64,000 bases of DNA. Source: Asterella californica. Taxonomy: Eukaryota > Streptophyta > Marchantiopsida > Marchantiales > Aytoniaceae. The first letter of the stretch is position 1; every line of letters begins with the position of its first letter. The notes beneath the pieces are model-generated. The model saw only the letters and a list, made by a program, of their open reading frames with translations, made no database searches and had not been told where the DNA came from. The DNA lies in NCBI GenBank assembly GCA_036924285.1, contig JAYKYS010000024.1:124001-188000 (forward strand), written 5' to 3'. Below, one piece after another: positions 1 to 9,359 of this stretch. Both the position numbers and the translations under genes were made by a program.

Positions 1-739
1 AACTGCGTTTCATTCTTCGTTCTTCTTCGCTCGAAGAAGATGAACTCGCTGATGAAGACTCTTCGGCTTCGGCCGAAGAAGACTCATCGTCAGAAGATTC
101 ATCGGAGGAAGAGGGTTCTCTGCGACTCTTCTTGTGCTTTTTCCTTCGAGTCGATTTCTCTTCCTTCTTCTCCTTCTTTTCTTTCTTCCCTTTCTTCTTC
201 CCTTTTATCCATCCTCCTTTACTTCCGAGGGTGGATGCTTCAAATGCTTCTGCTGAGGCAACCTCTTCAATGGCGTCCATCTTTCCTCGACGACACCAGA
301 TCTCCATTTCAATCGGTAAGCCTGTAACTAGCCATTCTGTGGCTTGATCCATAGAGTATGGGTTGGCTGTGTCCAGTAGATTATAAAATCTTTGGACATA
401 GTCTTTTAGGCTCTCTTTCTTTCCTCTGACCAGTCTGGTCAGCTTTCCCAAAACTTGATGATTGTACCCAATTTCTCGGAACCGTTCTAAGAACTTTGTC
501 TTCAACTTGTCCCAAGTATCGATGTCTCCTGGTATTCTATTTGCATGATTGTACCAGCTGCGTGCTCTCTTCCTGAGAAGACTTGGAAAGATTCGCAGAC
601 GATCTGGTTCAGCATCTTCCTTATTAGTGACAGATACAGATTCAAACAGTTTAATGTAAGCATCTGCATCCTTATCGTCATCTGAAGATCCTCCTCTGAA
701 CTTTGGGTAACCGTGTTTCGTGATAGGTTGGCCTGCCAT
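1..739 (-). CDS. Module A0 gag, 5' part only (runs off window)
   Basis: N-terminal half of the same gag described for A1 (13199-14617); base 1 corresponds to base 13879 there. The ATG is at 739-737. The visible part holds the capsid-like Retrotrans_gag region (roughly residues 30-150) and part of the lysine- and serine/glutamate-rich linker. The zinc knuckles lie off the left edge. The reading frame is open as far as it can be seen. Confidence 0.85.
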   Translation of the reverse strand, partial: MAGQPITKHGYPKFRGGSSDDDKDADAYIKLFESVSVTNKEDAEPDRLRIFPSLLRKRARSWYNHANRIPGDIDTWDKLKTKFLERFREIGYNHQVLGKLTRLVRGKKESLKDYVQRFYNLLDTANPYSMDQATEWLVTGLPIEMEIWCRRGKMDAIEEVASAEAFEASTLGSKGGWIKGKKKGKKEKKEKKEEKSTRRKKHKKSRREPSSSDESSDDESSSAEAEESSSASSSSSSEEERRMKRS

Positions 740-886
740 ACTTCGAACAAAAGGAGCCCTTGGAACTTGAGTTGCTATCTTGGCAGGAGCTGGAATTGGC
801 GCTGGTACTGCAGCTTGAACGAGGACAGCAGGGGCAATACCCGCAGCAGCATCTGCTTGGGCTTGTCTCTTCTTGAATATTGACGG

Positions 887-1477
887 TCATGTGGTTGGCT
901 GTAAGTAAGGAGCAGTGCTGTCCTTCTGAGTCACTGGAGTTAACGGAAGGATTTCCCGCACCAGTGCTTGAGGAATAAGTTCCTGCGCCTGTAAAAGTTC
1001 CACTAAGGTAGTAACAGCTTCTACTGCCTTAGTTGCAGCTTCTTCATTCGAAGAAGTAAACTGATCTTGATCTGCAGGAGTACTTCCTACCTCTGGGTCA
1101 GGAGTAAACAACTGCGGATATAAAACAGTATTGACTTCGGGGAAAGGTTTCCACCCTACTTCACTTTCTAGATGTTCGGTTTCAGCACTTAGCCGAGTGG
1201 TAACTTCTTCGAAGTCAAGTTCTCTCTGAGCAGATTCGAAAGGAGTTGGGGGTAATGACTTTGGTGTCCGGGGTGAACTTGATTCACCAAGGCTTGGTTC
1301 CTTCCTCTTCCATTCTTTTGAATTAGGTGTTCTCCAACCTCGTTCTCTCTTCTTATGCTCTTCTTTTAACCGACGAGCTTCTTCTAGAATCTGTTCTCGA
1401 TATTCTGCTCGTCTTTCTCGCCTCTTGTCTCTCTCAGATTGCACGTTTCCAAGAGGATCAGGCTTGCCCGTCGACAT
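887..1477 (-). CDS. Module A0 ORF1, charged protein upstream of gag
   Basis: Copy of the A1 ORF1 (14765-15355), identical in predicted protein. The start is the ATG at 1477; an in-frame GTG 24 bases upstream is less likely. The ORF ends in TGA at 889-887, in the same frame as the gag that starts at 739, with about 49 open codons between the two. Confidence 0.6.
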   Translation of the reverse strand: MSTGKPDPLGNVQSERDKRRERRAEYREQILEEARRLKEEHKKRERGWRTPNSKEWKRKEPSLGESSSPRTPKSLPPTPFESAQRELDFEEVTTRLSAETEHLESEVGWKPFPEVNTVLYPQLFTPDPEVGSTPADQDQFTSSNEEAATKAVEAVTTLVELLQAQELIPQALVREILPLTPVTQKDSTAPYLQPTT

Positions 1478-1528
1478 ACATGTCTCTGGACTTCTGTTCA
1501 CTGATCTTGGATAATTTCAGCATTCGCA

Positions 1529-1546
1529 TCCCCGGCAGCGGCGCCA
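1529..1546 (-). promoter_or_regulatory. Primer-binding site of A0 (tRNA-Asp type)
   Basis: On the minus strand this reads TGGCGCCGCTGCCGGGGA, complementary to the 3' end of plant tRNA-Asp apart from one central base, from my memory of that tRNA. It lies 21 bases inside the LTR end, with the same kind of AT-rich spacer as in element C. Repeated at 15407-15424, 29409-29426 and 43411-43428. Confidence 0.85.
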
Positions 1547-1567
1547 AAATTTATTCAGTCTTCTATA

Positions 1568-1723
1568 TGTAACACACAAGAAAACCAAAAGATGCTCGAA
1601 AGTAGTAATTTAAGGATCGAACCCACAGAGATGCAAGTAAATATCATCCAAAAGTAGTAAACACGTGACAGAGGTGATTCTTTATAGTTGTCTTTTATTC
1701 TCACGGACAGAAATCAGTCCCGG
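1568..1723 (-). repeat. Truncated A LTR (terminal 156 bp of U5)
   Basis: Identical in extent to the LTR terminus at 43450-43605 of the full A3 LTR, including the terminal TGTAACAC on the plus strand (minus-strand LTR end ...GTGTTACA). It lacks U3, the TATA box and the LTR-encoded ORF, so inner array units carry no LTR promoter. Confidence 0.9.
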
Positions 1724-2583
1724 AACGAATCAGAACGAATTTTTACTCTCCAAGGAGACACAAGACATCAACAACACTCTAAGACTTCACAAAATCCTTC
1801 AGATATGTCGATGGATTCTTCGCGGTCCGTAACTACACAGATGCGCTCAACCAGAATGAAACCAGTGAGCCGCAGACTAATACAACGTCAATATTACAAC
1901 TTGGAAACGTTCTACAATAAAAGGTATGACAAAAGGAAACGGTGAAGCTATCACTCGATTGTAATATTCTTGCCCGAAGTTTCTCACGATCCAAGCCCCA
2001 TGATTGATCTTCGGTCTGCAATGGCACCGGACATCGACCCAAAGATTGAAAGGAACGTTCGATGGATAGTTGAGATCCATCGTTCCTCACAACAAAATGT
2101 ACACCGTCATATCCCAAGTCTCTCCGTATGTTACGATTGGAAGGATCACCGGAAGCTGTAACTCCATCACCCTCCCCATGAACTCATCACCAAAGTACGC
2201 AACTAACCACTGTCGAAAGTGATCGCGGTGGATGCAATGAAGCTTGATGTGAAACGGATTCGGGAAAGGAAGATCCGGAGCCGGTAACACACCTCCGTCC
2301 ATAACCACCACTCCTGCAGTTCTTCACTCCTCCATGCAGACCACCGAGAACCCTTACGAATCACCCGCTGAGAGAGAATGTCCGTATGAACCTTCGACCC
2401 ACCATTTTATACACAAATGCGGCGACAAGGACCACTAAAGTGAACGCGCACAGATCGATGACTTGGCACGTTCCTCTACCGTGCGATCACTTAAACAGAT
2501 AATCACAAATGTGGCACTCATCACACCGTTCGACGAGTTACGCGATACGGTTCACGAAACACGGAAAAGAAACACAACATAGG
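1724..2583 (-). other. Unrecognised 860-bp segment between the B1 pol and the A0 LTR fragment
   Basis: Present in every unit (copies at 15602-16461 and 29604-30463). It begins abruptly at the LTR breakpoint and ends where the B pol reading frame stops. It contains two overlapping minus-strand reading frames (see 2087-2302) but no retroelement motif that I recognise. It could be flanking host DNA captured when the unit formed, or untranslated or terminal sequence of B. Confidence 0.6.
2087..2302 (-). pseudogene. Unidentified 71-aa reading frame, possibly a broken gene fragment
   Basis: The ATG at 2302 opens a frame rich in aromatic and hydrophobic residues (for example the stretch HRDHFRQWLVAYFGDEFMGR) that reads like protein rather than noise. 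It ends at a TGA near 2087. An overlapping frame (about 1833-2117) continues with equally protein-like sequence, as if a one-base shift or an intron separated two parts of one gene. I recognise no family. Near-identical copies are at 15965-16180 and 29967-30182. It could be a captured host gene fragment or an accessory reading frame of module B. Confidence 0.3.
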
Positions 2584-4896
2584 TTACACAGGAATTTCAC
2601 ACAGGAGCCGAACCACAACACGACACCGTAGCGGTACCCCATCTTTCTGCTTCGGTCGCTTCCAAAGAAACCCATCCTGCAACATGAAGTTGTAGGCCTT
2701 CCTTCGAACTCTCCGAAACCTCTCATCCGTCCAACCTGTCTGCTTAACCATCGTACTAAGGTACTTCCCGATATCAAGCAAATCATCATCATACAACCCT
2801 TCAACAAATAACTCATCTTCTCTTCCTGTGTGTGCAATCGAATAGAACTCTGTACCCACGTCGTCAATGTCTTCTACCATCTCATCTTCCCCATCATATC
2901 GAGCCCGAGATAACATATCCGCCATCAGATTATCCTTCCCTGCGATATGTCTAAACTCCGGGTTCAACGACTTGATATATGCGATCCATCGTAACATCGC
3001 AATATCAGGAGTTGAACAATTCATGATCATCCCTAACAACGACAAGCAATCAGTTTCAACCACCACTACTGCTCCAATCAAATACTCTTTCTCAGTTTTC
3101 ATAGCTGAAACAATACCCCACAGTTCTCTCTTCACTTGCGGGTAAGCACATTGTCGAGCACTTAACACCTTCGCTCCGAACCTGACCGCAAACCTGTCTC
3201 CATCCTCATCATCCTGTCCGACTGCGCATCCAATTGCAACTGGACTTGTATCCACAGTAAGAACCACCGGCCTAGCACCCTTATAATCAATCCTTCCCAG
3301 AACTGGAGGAGATGATAGTAAAGACTTCAACTTCCTTACCGCATCAGTATGCTCTTCCTCCCATCTGAACTTATGACCCTTACGCAATAATCCATACAAC
3401 GGATCCGCCACATGCGCATAATGAGGAATCCAAATGTGGTAGAATACACAAGCACCCAAAAATCTTCTTACTTCTGTCAGCGAGTTGCAAACCTCCTTCA
3501 TCCTTCCAATCGCATCCACCTTGTTCGGATCTGGCTTCCGACCAAACGATCCACACAAATGACCAACGATCAAAACCTCTCTAACTCCAAATGTAGACTT
3601 CGCACCTGACAGCGTAAGATGAACTTCCTCAAGTCGAGATAAGATCTTCTCACAGTCTGCGATGTGATCAGTGACGTATCGTCGACACCCCCTCTGATCT
3701 AATGCTTCATCCTTCTCATCTTCCACACATCCTTTGATGGGGATGTCATCCAAGAACGGCATCGTCTTTTCAGGGATGAAGTCCCTTAGAACTCGATTCA
3801 TCCCGTTCATCATGTGTGCTACCGAGTTGGTAGCTCCCTGTGGTAAGGTACACATCCTAACCAACCCCAAAGGTGTCCTCATTGTCGTGAAGCTTCTGCT
3901 CTCCTCCGCTAGTTGAAACTGATCATACCCCGAGTAAAGATCTCCCATTGAGTAAATTGCTCTTCCTGCAAACGCTTCTGCAAACTCATCCACAATCGGT
4001 CCCACCCCAGCATTTCTGATTGTTACTGCGTTCACCGGCTGCATGTCTTGGATGAACCGCAGCGACCCATTCTTCTTTGGTACTGTAAACCATCTGCTTG
4101 AATATGGTGCAAACGACGGCTCCAAGATCTTCATCCGCATCTTCTCCTTCAGCAACTCCACTAGTTTGGGCAAGTGAGCCCGCGGTACTGGAATTGGTCT
4201 CAAGTTCCATGGCACATGCGGTACCGTGAAGATAACCATCGGGGTAACAACGTACGGATCTACACATCCAATCTCAAGTGGCTCAAAAGCAAATGCTTTC
4301 CCATGTCTTGAAAGCATCTCCTTGAAGCACATCCTCTCTTCTGGTAGAAGAGACCCATCAGATCCAATCTTCAGCTCTTCAAGGGTCTTCTCCGTGAACT
4401 TGTGTCCTATCATTGCAGGATCTCTCAAACTCTTCTCCTTTGAAGCTCGATCCATCTGTTGGTTGGTGTCTTCCGGCAAAGGACCAGCAACTGGCTTTAC
4501 TTTCCTATCCACTGTCTTGTACCTTGTCTCAACTCGAACCTCCGGTGCACGGAATGATTCGATCACCGAATAGACCTCCCTTGAATGAATCTGCACGACC
4601 TTATCCATATCCTCCCATCCAATAGACATGATCTCTCGCAAGGGATCTTCCAACCCATCCTCTTCATAAACACCAGAAATCCATTCATCCCCTTCTAGCT
4701 CACCCAACTCTTTCAACATCAACTCAACACCACGCAAATGTTTTTGTTCTTTTCTTCTCAGCTCTTCTATCTTCTTGTAGACAGCAATCTCACACTCTGA
4801 AAATCCAATAAATCCTGTACAAAAGGCACTATCTCCATCAAGCGAGAGTACCTTCTCTTGCGCACCACCACAATCCCGCCCTATAGTGGTACTCAA
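2584..4896 (-). CDS. Module B1 pol: reverse transcriptase-RNase H, integrase missing
   Basis: The reading frame opens at a TTG overlapping the gag stop (TTGA at 4896-4893), so pol lies in the -1 frame relative to gag-protease. Numbered from there, RT spans about residues 225-420 with the first catalytic Asp in DLYSGYDQ (D319) and the polymerase box FLDD (D383, D384). RNase H spans about 540-665 with D549, E591, D616 and D655. The frame then stops at residue 770 just after the FLWKRPKQ segment that, in the relative at 47.3-48.6 kb, leads into the integrase zinc finger. B has thus lost its integrase. This copy has Cys at residue 583 where the other two have Arg (a CpG transition at about 3147). 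Confidence 0.88.
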   Translation of the reverse strand: MSTTIGRDCGGAQEKVLSLDGDSAFCTGFIGFSECEIAVYKKIEELRRKEQKHLRGVELMLKELGELEGDEWISGVYEEDGLEDPLREIMSIGWEDMDKVVQIHSREVYSVIESFRAPEVRVETRYKTVDRKVKPVAGPLPEDTNQQMDRASKEKSLRDPAMIGHKFTEKTLEELKIGSDGSLLPEERMCFKEMLSRHGKAFAFEPLEIGCVDPYVVTPMVIFTVPHVPWNLRPIPVPRAHLPKLVELLKEKMRMKILEPSFAPYSSRWFTVPKKNGSLRFIQDMQPVNAVTIRNAGVGPIVDEFAEAFAGRAIYSMGDLYSGYDQFQLAEESRSFTTMRTPLGLVRMCTLPQGATNSVAHMMNGMNRVLRDFIPEKTMPFLDDIPIKGCVEDEKDEALDQRGCRRYVTDHIADCEKILSRLEEVHLTLSGAKSTFGVREVLIVGHLCGSFGRKPDPNKVDAIGRMKEVCNSLTEVRRFLGACVFYHIWIPHYAHVADPLYGLLRKGHKFRWEEEHTDAVRKLKSLLSSPPVLGRIDYKGARPVVLTVDTSPVAIGCAVGQDDEDGDRFAVRFGAKVLSARQCAYPQVKRELWGIVSAMKTEKEYLIGAVVVVETDCLSLLGMIMNCSTPDIAMLRWIAYIKSLNPEFRHIAGKDNLMADMLSRARYDGEDEMVEDIDDVGTEFYSIAHTGREDELFVEGLYDDDLLDIGKYLSTMVKQTGWTDERFRRVRRKAYNFMLQDGFLWKRPKQKDGVPLRCRVVVRLLCEIPV

Positions 4897-7337
4897 CGAA
4901 AATCCTTGAACTCTTCACTCACCCTTGGAAGCAGCTTCTCCCTCAAACGATCTCGGTTGCGCTCGTGGTTGGACGGTACAGTCAGGAACTGTACCGCTCT
5001 CTTCCCATCTTGACTTCGGATCCTAGCATACGCAGATCCGTCGTCCAGTACCTTTGTCTCCATCCGGGTTGCTATGATGAAAGGTTGGCCCAGAATGAGT
5101 GGGTATGATGTTGCTTCCTGAACAAAGAAGTTTTGCTCGATAGCAACATCACCTACGTGCACTCTGATGTCTGGACAAGCTCCATACAAGTCTCCTCTCG
5201 TGTTGTTGGCTGCTCTTATGACCCATCCATGCTCTGTGTCGATCGGCCACTTCTTCCTCTTGTACAACTCCTTCGACATGATGTTGATTTCTGATCCATG
5301 ATCGATCAGAGCAACCACTGGTTCATCCAAGTCCTCGATCCTCACCAACGTCTCCGTCGTAGCTCGAGCCCAGTGATTGTGGCTGTAATGACTCGAGCTC
5401 CGCTTCCCATCCTCCTCTTCATCCTCAAAATGCACCCTACGCCTTCGATCTCTTTCTTCCTCTGGAGAATAGACACTGCACCTTGCAAGCTCTCTCTCCT
5501 CATCCACAGACATCCTAGTATCCAAAGCATGTGATAAACCAGTCTCACCCGTAATTTGTCGTTTCCGTTTGATGACATCGATGATGACATCATGAAACTC
5601 ACGCTTGGCGATGCCTAACACTTCTCTCAAAGTAAACTCCACCTTCGCATTCAGAATGCGATCTTCCAAGACTCCCTTCAAGTCTGTTGAAGCCTCGATA
5701 TCCGACTGTAGCTTGTACGCAGCCGGCTTACCCTTCTCCTTCTGAGATTTCTCCTTCGATGAAGAAGGAGCATCGTCCATCGGTAGGTCTTGAGCTCCTG
5801 CATCTCGAAGCTCTTGGCGAACCTTCTCCCCTCGAGTCTGTCTCTTGGAAGAAGTTCCTTCCCCTGCATCCTCTGAATCTCGCCTTCTCTTCTCTTCCAA
5901 CAACGCTTCGTGTTGGTTCTTGGCGATGTACGCATGCACCGATAGAGCTTCTATCGGATCTTCCCATCCAGTATCTCTTCTGATCGTAGCAGCTGTCCTC
6001 ATCAATGTTTCACGCGCCATCTTCCCTTTCTGTTTCATGGAGATGGCGGATGACCACAATCCACTTGGCTCAACCTCCTTGTTGAAACTCCTCTCAGCCT
6101 GATCCTCAACCCTTGTGCCATAAGTTCCAGCTTCCACCATCGCAACTGCTTGCGCTGATAGGTGGTCCTCAACCAACTTCTTCATCCCTCCCCTACCAAA
6201 GTTGGTCTGAAGAAGTGCACCAGTATCCCTCAGCGCTACCTTCCCATCCTTCCAGAAGATCACTCCTTGCTGCAGAATATCTGTGAACTCCTTGCAATCT
6301 CTGCGCGGATGATCAGTACCATCGCACCAAATACACCGCTGGATCCAGCCTTGCTTCTCAACCGGTCTTACTCCACTTGTAGATCCCTTCTCTTCCAATC
6401 TGGTGAGCTTGATCTGTAGATCTCTCATTCCACGCAATATCTCCTCAAGGTTTGAGTCATCTTTCTTCGGAGATACCATGGGTGCCTGAACAACTGGAAC
6501 AACAGGAACAGCTGGAGCAACTGGTACTACTTGTCTAGCAACAGGAACTGGTCGGACTACAGGAACAGGTGTTACAGCTGTAGGTGTTGGCGCCAGTCTC
6601 CTAACAGGAACTTTCTCTCGTCTTCGCTCCCTCTTGGTAAGCAGACCAACAGCTTCCTCAACCTTCTTCCAGCTGCTGGTCAATCCATCGTCCTCCTCCC
6701 GGTCTTCCAGAAGTACCTCTAGCTTCTCCTGCAACTTCTCATCTGCAGCCCGAAGAAATAGCTCTGTCTTGTTGGACTGCAACGTCAACTTCTCCATCCT
6801 GGTCAGCCGTGAAAACTGCTTCTCAAACTCTCTGAGCAACTCAGTAGCTTGTAAACCCTTCCTTGGTTGCTCAACCCACTCCAAGAATGACTTCTTGGTG
6901 ACTCGATCAGAGTCCTCCAAGAAGTACTCATCCATCAAGGCACGAGCAAAAGTCTCCCAATCCTTGTTAAAATGCTTCGTTAGCATTTTAACATGATCCC
7001 TAATCTCTGGAGCTGCTGCCAACTCAAACGTCTCAATCATCTCATCTTCTGAGACCCGGTTCAGCTCCATCTCCTTCACATAATGTCTCAGATACCTTGA
7101 GACATCTCTTCCATCAAACTGGTCAATCCTGCTGACCGCCGCTTGTAGCGCCTTTGTTGCCAAAGCTTCCTTCCGCTCATCAGATTGTTGTTGCCGTAAG
7201 AACATAGTGAAAGCTTGGAACATCGATGCAGTCGCTGGATCCAACTGCACCTTCGGCAACCCACTAGCTCCATCTCCATCACTATCACCTTCGGCAACAC
7301 TAGCTCCATCTCCATCACCTTTCCCATCCCCACTCAT
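4893..7337 (-). CDS. Module B1 gag-protease polyprotein (about 814 aa)
   Basis: The start is the ATG at 7337; the frame is open slightly further to a TTG at 7358. Numbered from that TTG, the order is: acidic Gly/Asp N-terminus, helical capsid-like region about 75-245, Pro/Val-rich linker about 250-295, one CCHC zinc knuckle CIWCDGTDHPRRDC (342-355, spacing 2-4-4), a charged linker, then a retropepsin at about 670-775. The active-site segment is LIDHGSEINI (D686), with His where Ser or Thr is usual, and the second conserved box is YPLILGQPF. Gag and protease are fused without a stop. RT and RNase H follow in the overlapping -1 frame. Sister copies are at 18771-21215 and 32773-35217. Confidence 0.88.
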   Translation of the reverse strand: MSGDGKGDGDGASVAEGDSDGDGASGLPKVQLDPATASMFQAFTMFLRQQQSDERKEALATKALQAAVSRIDQFDGRDVSRYLRHYVKEMELNRVSEDEMIETFELAAAPEIRDHVKMLTKHFNKDWETFARALMDEYFLEDSDRVTKKSFLEWVEQPRKGLQATELLREFEKQFSRLTRMEKLTLQSNKTELFLRAADEKLQEKLEVLLEDREEDDGLTSSWKKVEEAVGLLTKRERRREKVPVRRLAPTPTAVTPVPVVRPVPVARQVVPVAPAVPVVPVVQAPMVSPKKDDSNLEEILRGMRDLQIKLTRLEEKGSTSGVRPVEKQGWIQRCIWCDGTDHPRRDCKEFTDILQQGVIFWKDGKVALRDTGALLQTNFGRGGMKKLVEDHLSAQAVAMVEAGTYGTRVEDQAERSFNKEVEPSGLWSSAISMKQKGKMARETLMRTAATIRRDTGWEDPIEALSVHAYIAKNQHEALLEEKRRRDSEDAGEGTSSKRQTRGEKVRQELRDAGAQDLPMDDAPSSSKEKSQKEKGKPAAYKLQSDIEASTDLKGVLEDRILNAKVEFTLREVLGIAKREFHDVIIDVIKRKRQITGETGLSHALDTRMSVDEERELARCSVYSPEEERDRRRRVHFEDEEEDGKRSSSHYSHNHWARATTETLVRIEDLDEPVVALIDHGSEINIMSKELYKRKKWPIDTEHGWVIRAANNTRGDLYGACPDIRVHVGDVAIEQNFFVQEATSYPLILGQPFIIATRMETKVLDDGSAYARIRSQDGKRAVQFLTVPSNHERNRDRLREKLLPRVSEEFKDFR

Positions 7338-7536
7338 GACTGCCAATCTCTTCTTCAAAGTTCACACACAGAAGAAATCTCCAGCCCAGACCTTCACGTC
7401 GAGTTCACCACCTTATCGTGTCGGATATTTTGTGCGTGAAGGATGTCCAGGAAAACGCGAGGTTCCTGGCTGTGGAGATGCTGTGTGCCTAACAGAGACA
7501 AGACCGAGAAGAACAACCACGAAAAGGAATGCTGCG

Positions 7537-7543
7537 ATATATA
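7537..7543 (-). promoter_or_regulatory. Possible TATA box ahead of the B1 gag
   Basis: TATATAT on the minus strand in an otherwise mixed-composition region, about 200 bases upstream of the gag ATG. It is conserved in the other two units at the same offset, but those units are near-identical so this adds no weight. It could be chance. Confidence 0.25.
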
Positions 7544-7989
7544 CCACTCTGAAAGTATGTACACTGTCGATTCTTTCTCCAAACAGCACAAAACTGAAGA
7601 ACAGACCAGAGCGGTCTGTAACCTACTTCAGAAGTCCTAAAACAAACCCCTAAAACGCAACCCTAGTCTGAAATCGCCAAAGCGTAGCTCAAAGCAAGAG
7701 AAACTTCTCTTTGCTAACAACCAGAGCCACAGCAGTATCACGCGATCCAAACCCAAGTCCAAACCACATCCATGTATAAGCTCTTAGCTAAGGCTAGCTA
7801 CCACAAGCTGTATACAGCCAACCAGAACTCTAACGAACTCAAAAGAGCAAAACCCGTAGCGAAGAAACCGAAAAAGACCTATCTGTGGACTTCCGCCTTT
7901 CGCTGAACGGACTTCAGATGTCGATAGGGTCTCCTCCGCTGACTCCGTTAACCCAAGAAACCTTCAGATCCGACTCCCGATAGTCGAGA

Positions 7990-8770
7990 TAACGCCGATT
8001 TTCGGTCGCAGATGACCGAACCTCCAAAAGCTCCTCCCTGCGGCTTAAAACCGCTCACACCGCACAAACGGATCGTCTAAACTGATATCCGTCTTCGCTG
8101 GCAGGTAGATCTAGCTACCCTGAACCCAACAAGACTCCAAACAAGTCGTTTGGAGTTCCCCTTGCAAAACCACGCAAGAAATTTGGTCGCAGGTTGCAAA
8201 AAACTGACGTAAATCGACTCCCTGCGGCTCAAACTCGCTCACCACACCCAAACCAACAATCTAATTCACGTACAGTCTTCTCCTATGAGTAGATGAAGAC
8301 TCCTTGATCGCATAAGCACCAAGAACGAAGAGCTTGGCTCACCGATCGCAAAGAACAGCCCAACCTCAGGTCGCAGGTGAACGAAAATCTGATGTAAGCG
8401 CTTCCCTGCGAGCCAATTTCTCTCACAACTCTCAAACCGCCCGATAAAACTGTGTATCGTCTTCAATTTCCTGAAGAACTCGTTGTTCTGATCCCGATGG
8501 ATCCAAGGACAGCAAGTTTGGACTCCGGAACGGTCCGAACGGTCCAACTCTCCTTCACAGGTAACTGAAAACCCCAATTCTGCTCCCTGCGTCTCAATTT
8601 CCCCCAGAACACAACCCCCGATCCGTCTCTTCAAGAACCGTCTTAACCTGTGCGTAGCCTGCACAGATCTGAACCCGATGACACCTTGCGCGCGTGTATT
8701 GGACTTCCCAATTCTCCAAAACATCCACCGACAGGTCGCAGGAACAAGCAAGCCCCTTAAGCAGCCCCCT
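7990..8770. repeat. Degenerate tandem repeat, period about 182 bp
   Basis: A recurring block (ggtcgcag, then about 30 bases later ctccctgcg(g/a)c, then (a/c)ctc(g/t)ctcac) starts near 8004, 8185, 8369, 8556 (weaker) and 8734. Spacings are about 181, 184, 187 and 178 bases. Copies are clearly diverged from one another. Repeated in the other units at 21868-22648 and 35870-36650. Confidence 0.6.
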
Positions 8771-8878
8771 TGCAACAGTCTGTACGTACGAAGTTCAACC
8801 CTCAATAATAAGAAGCAGGCCCCTTGCGTTCTTTGATATAACGCCTGGAGCCCTAAATACCCAGTCAGCAAGTAACTA

Positions 8879-9359
8879 GGGGCCTAGCTTCATTTTACCT
8901 TTTTCCCGATCGCATAACTTCTTCTCTGGATGTCCAAACGAAATAAACAAGATGCCCATGGAAAGCTGACAATGAGCTCTATCCATCTATGCGGTAAAAG
9001 TAAAGATCCGAAGTTGCGCCAAAAGCTCGTAAGCTGGGGCCTAGCTTGTTTTCTCCATCTTTCGAGTCCTGTAACTTCTTCACTATGCGTCCAAACGAAG
9101 TAGACAAAGTGCCTATGAAATGCTGACAAGGAGCTCTATCCACTGGTGCGATAAAAACGAAGATCCGAAGTGGTGCCAAAAACCCGTAAGCTGAGGCCTA
9201 GCTTGTTTTCTCCATCTTTCGAGTCTTGTAACTTTTCCACTAGGCGTCCAAACGAAGTAGATGAAGTGCCTATGGAAAGCTGACAAGGAGCTCTACCCAT
9301 CTATGCGATGAAAATGGAGATCTGAGATTGTGCCAAAATCCGTAAGCTGGGGCCTAGCT
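8879..9359. repeat. 157-bp tandem repeat, three copies plus the start of a fourth
   Basis: The marker gg(g/a)gcctagcttg(t) begins at 8879, 9036, 9193 and 9349, giving periods of 157, 157 and 156. Each copy contains a gcgtccaaacgaagtag-type core and a gctgacaaggagctctatcca-type core with several substitutions between copies. The A1 pol reading frame ends inside the third copy. Corresponding arrays are at 22757-23237 and 36759-37239. Confidence 0.9.

Larger units (their letters stand above)
7338..8878 (-). other. Spacer upstream of the B1 gag (leader and degenerate repeats)
   Basis: About 1.5 kb without a convincing gene. The 200-400 bases next to gag look like a leader: a TATATAT motif on the minus strand (7543-7537) lies about 200 bases upstream of the gag ATG, and a telo-box-like aaaccctag-type stretch lies near 7645-7665. 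I found no clear primer-binding site or LTR terminus for B here. From about 7990 rightwards the segment is a degenerate tandem repeat (separate entry). Identical spacers occur at 21216-22756 and 35218-36758. Confidence 0.6.

Noticed and set aside
1620..1640. tRNA-like box (aaggatcgaaccc) in the A U5
   Set aside because: Only a B-box-like string; no cloverleaf can be formed around it.
7207..7653. Plus-strand frame of 148 codons overlapping the B1 gag start
   Set aside because: Antisense to the Gly/Asp repeats of gag and to the leader; no independent support.
8266..8871. 201-codon minus-strand frame in the B1 spacer (and copies in units 2 and 3)
   Set aside because: It lies over the degenerate about 182-bp tandem repeat, has Arg/Leu/Cys-rich repeat-driven composition and no domain-like motif; more likely a chance opening.
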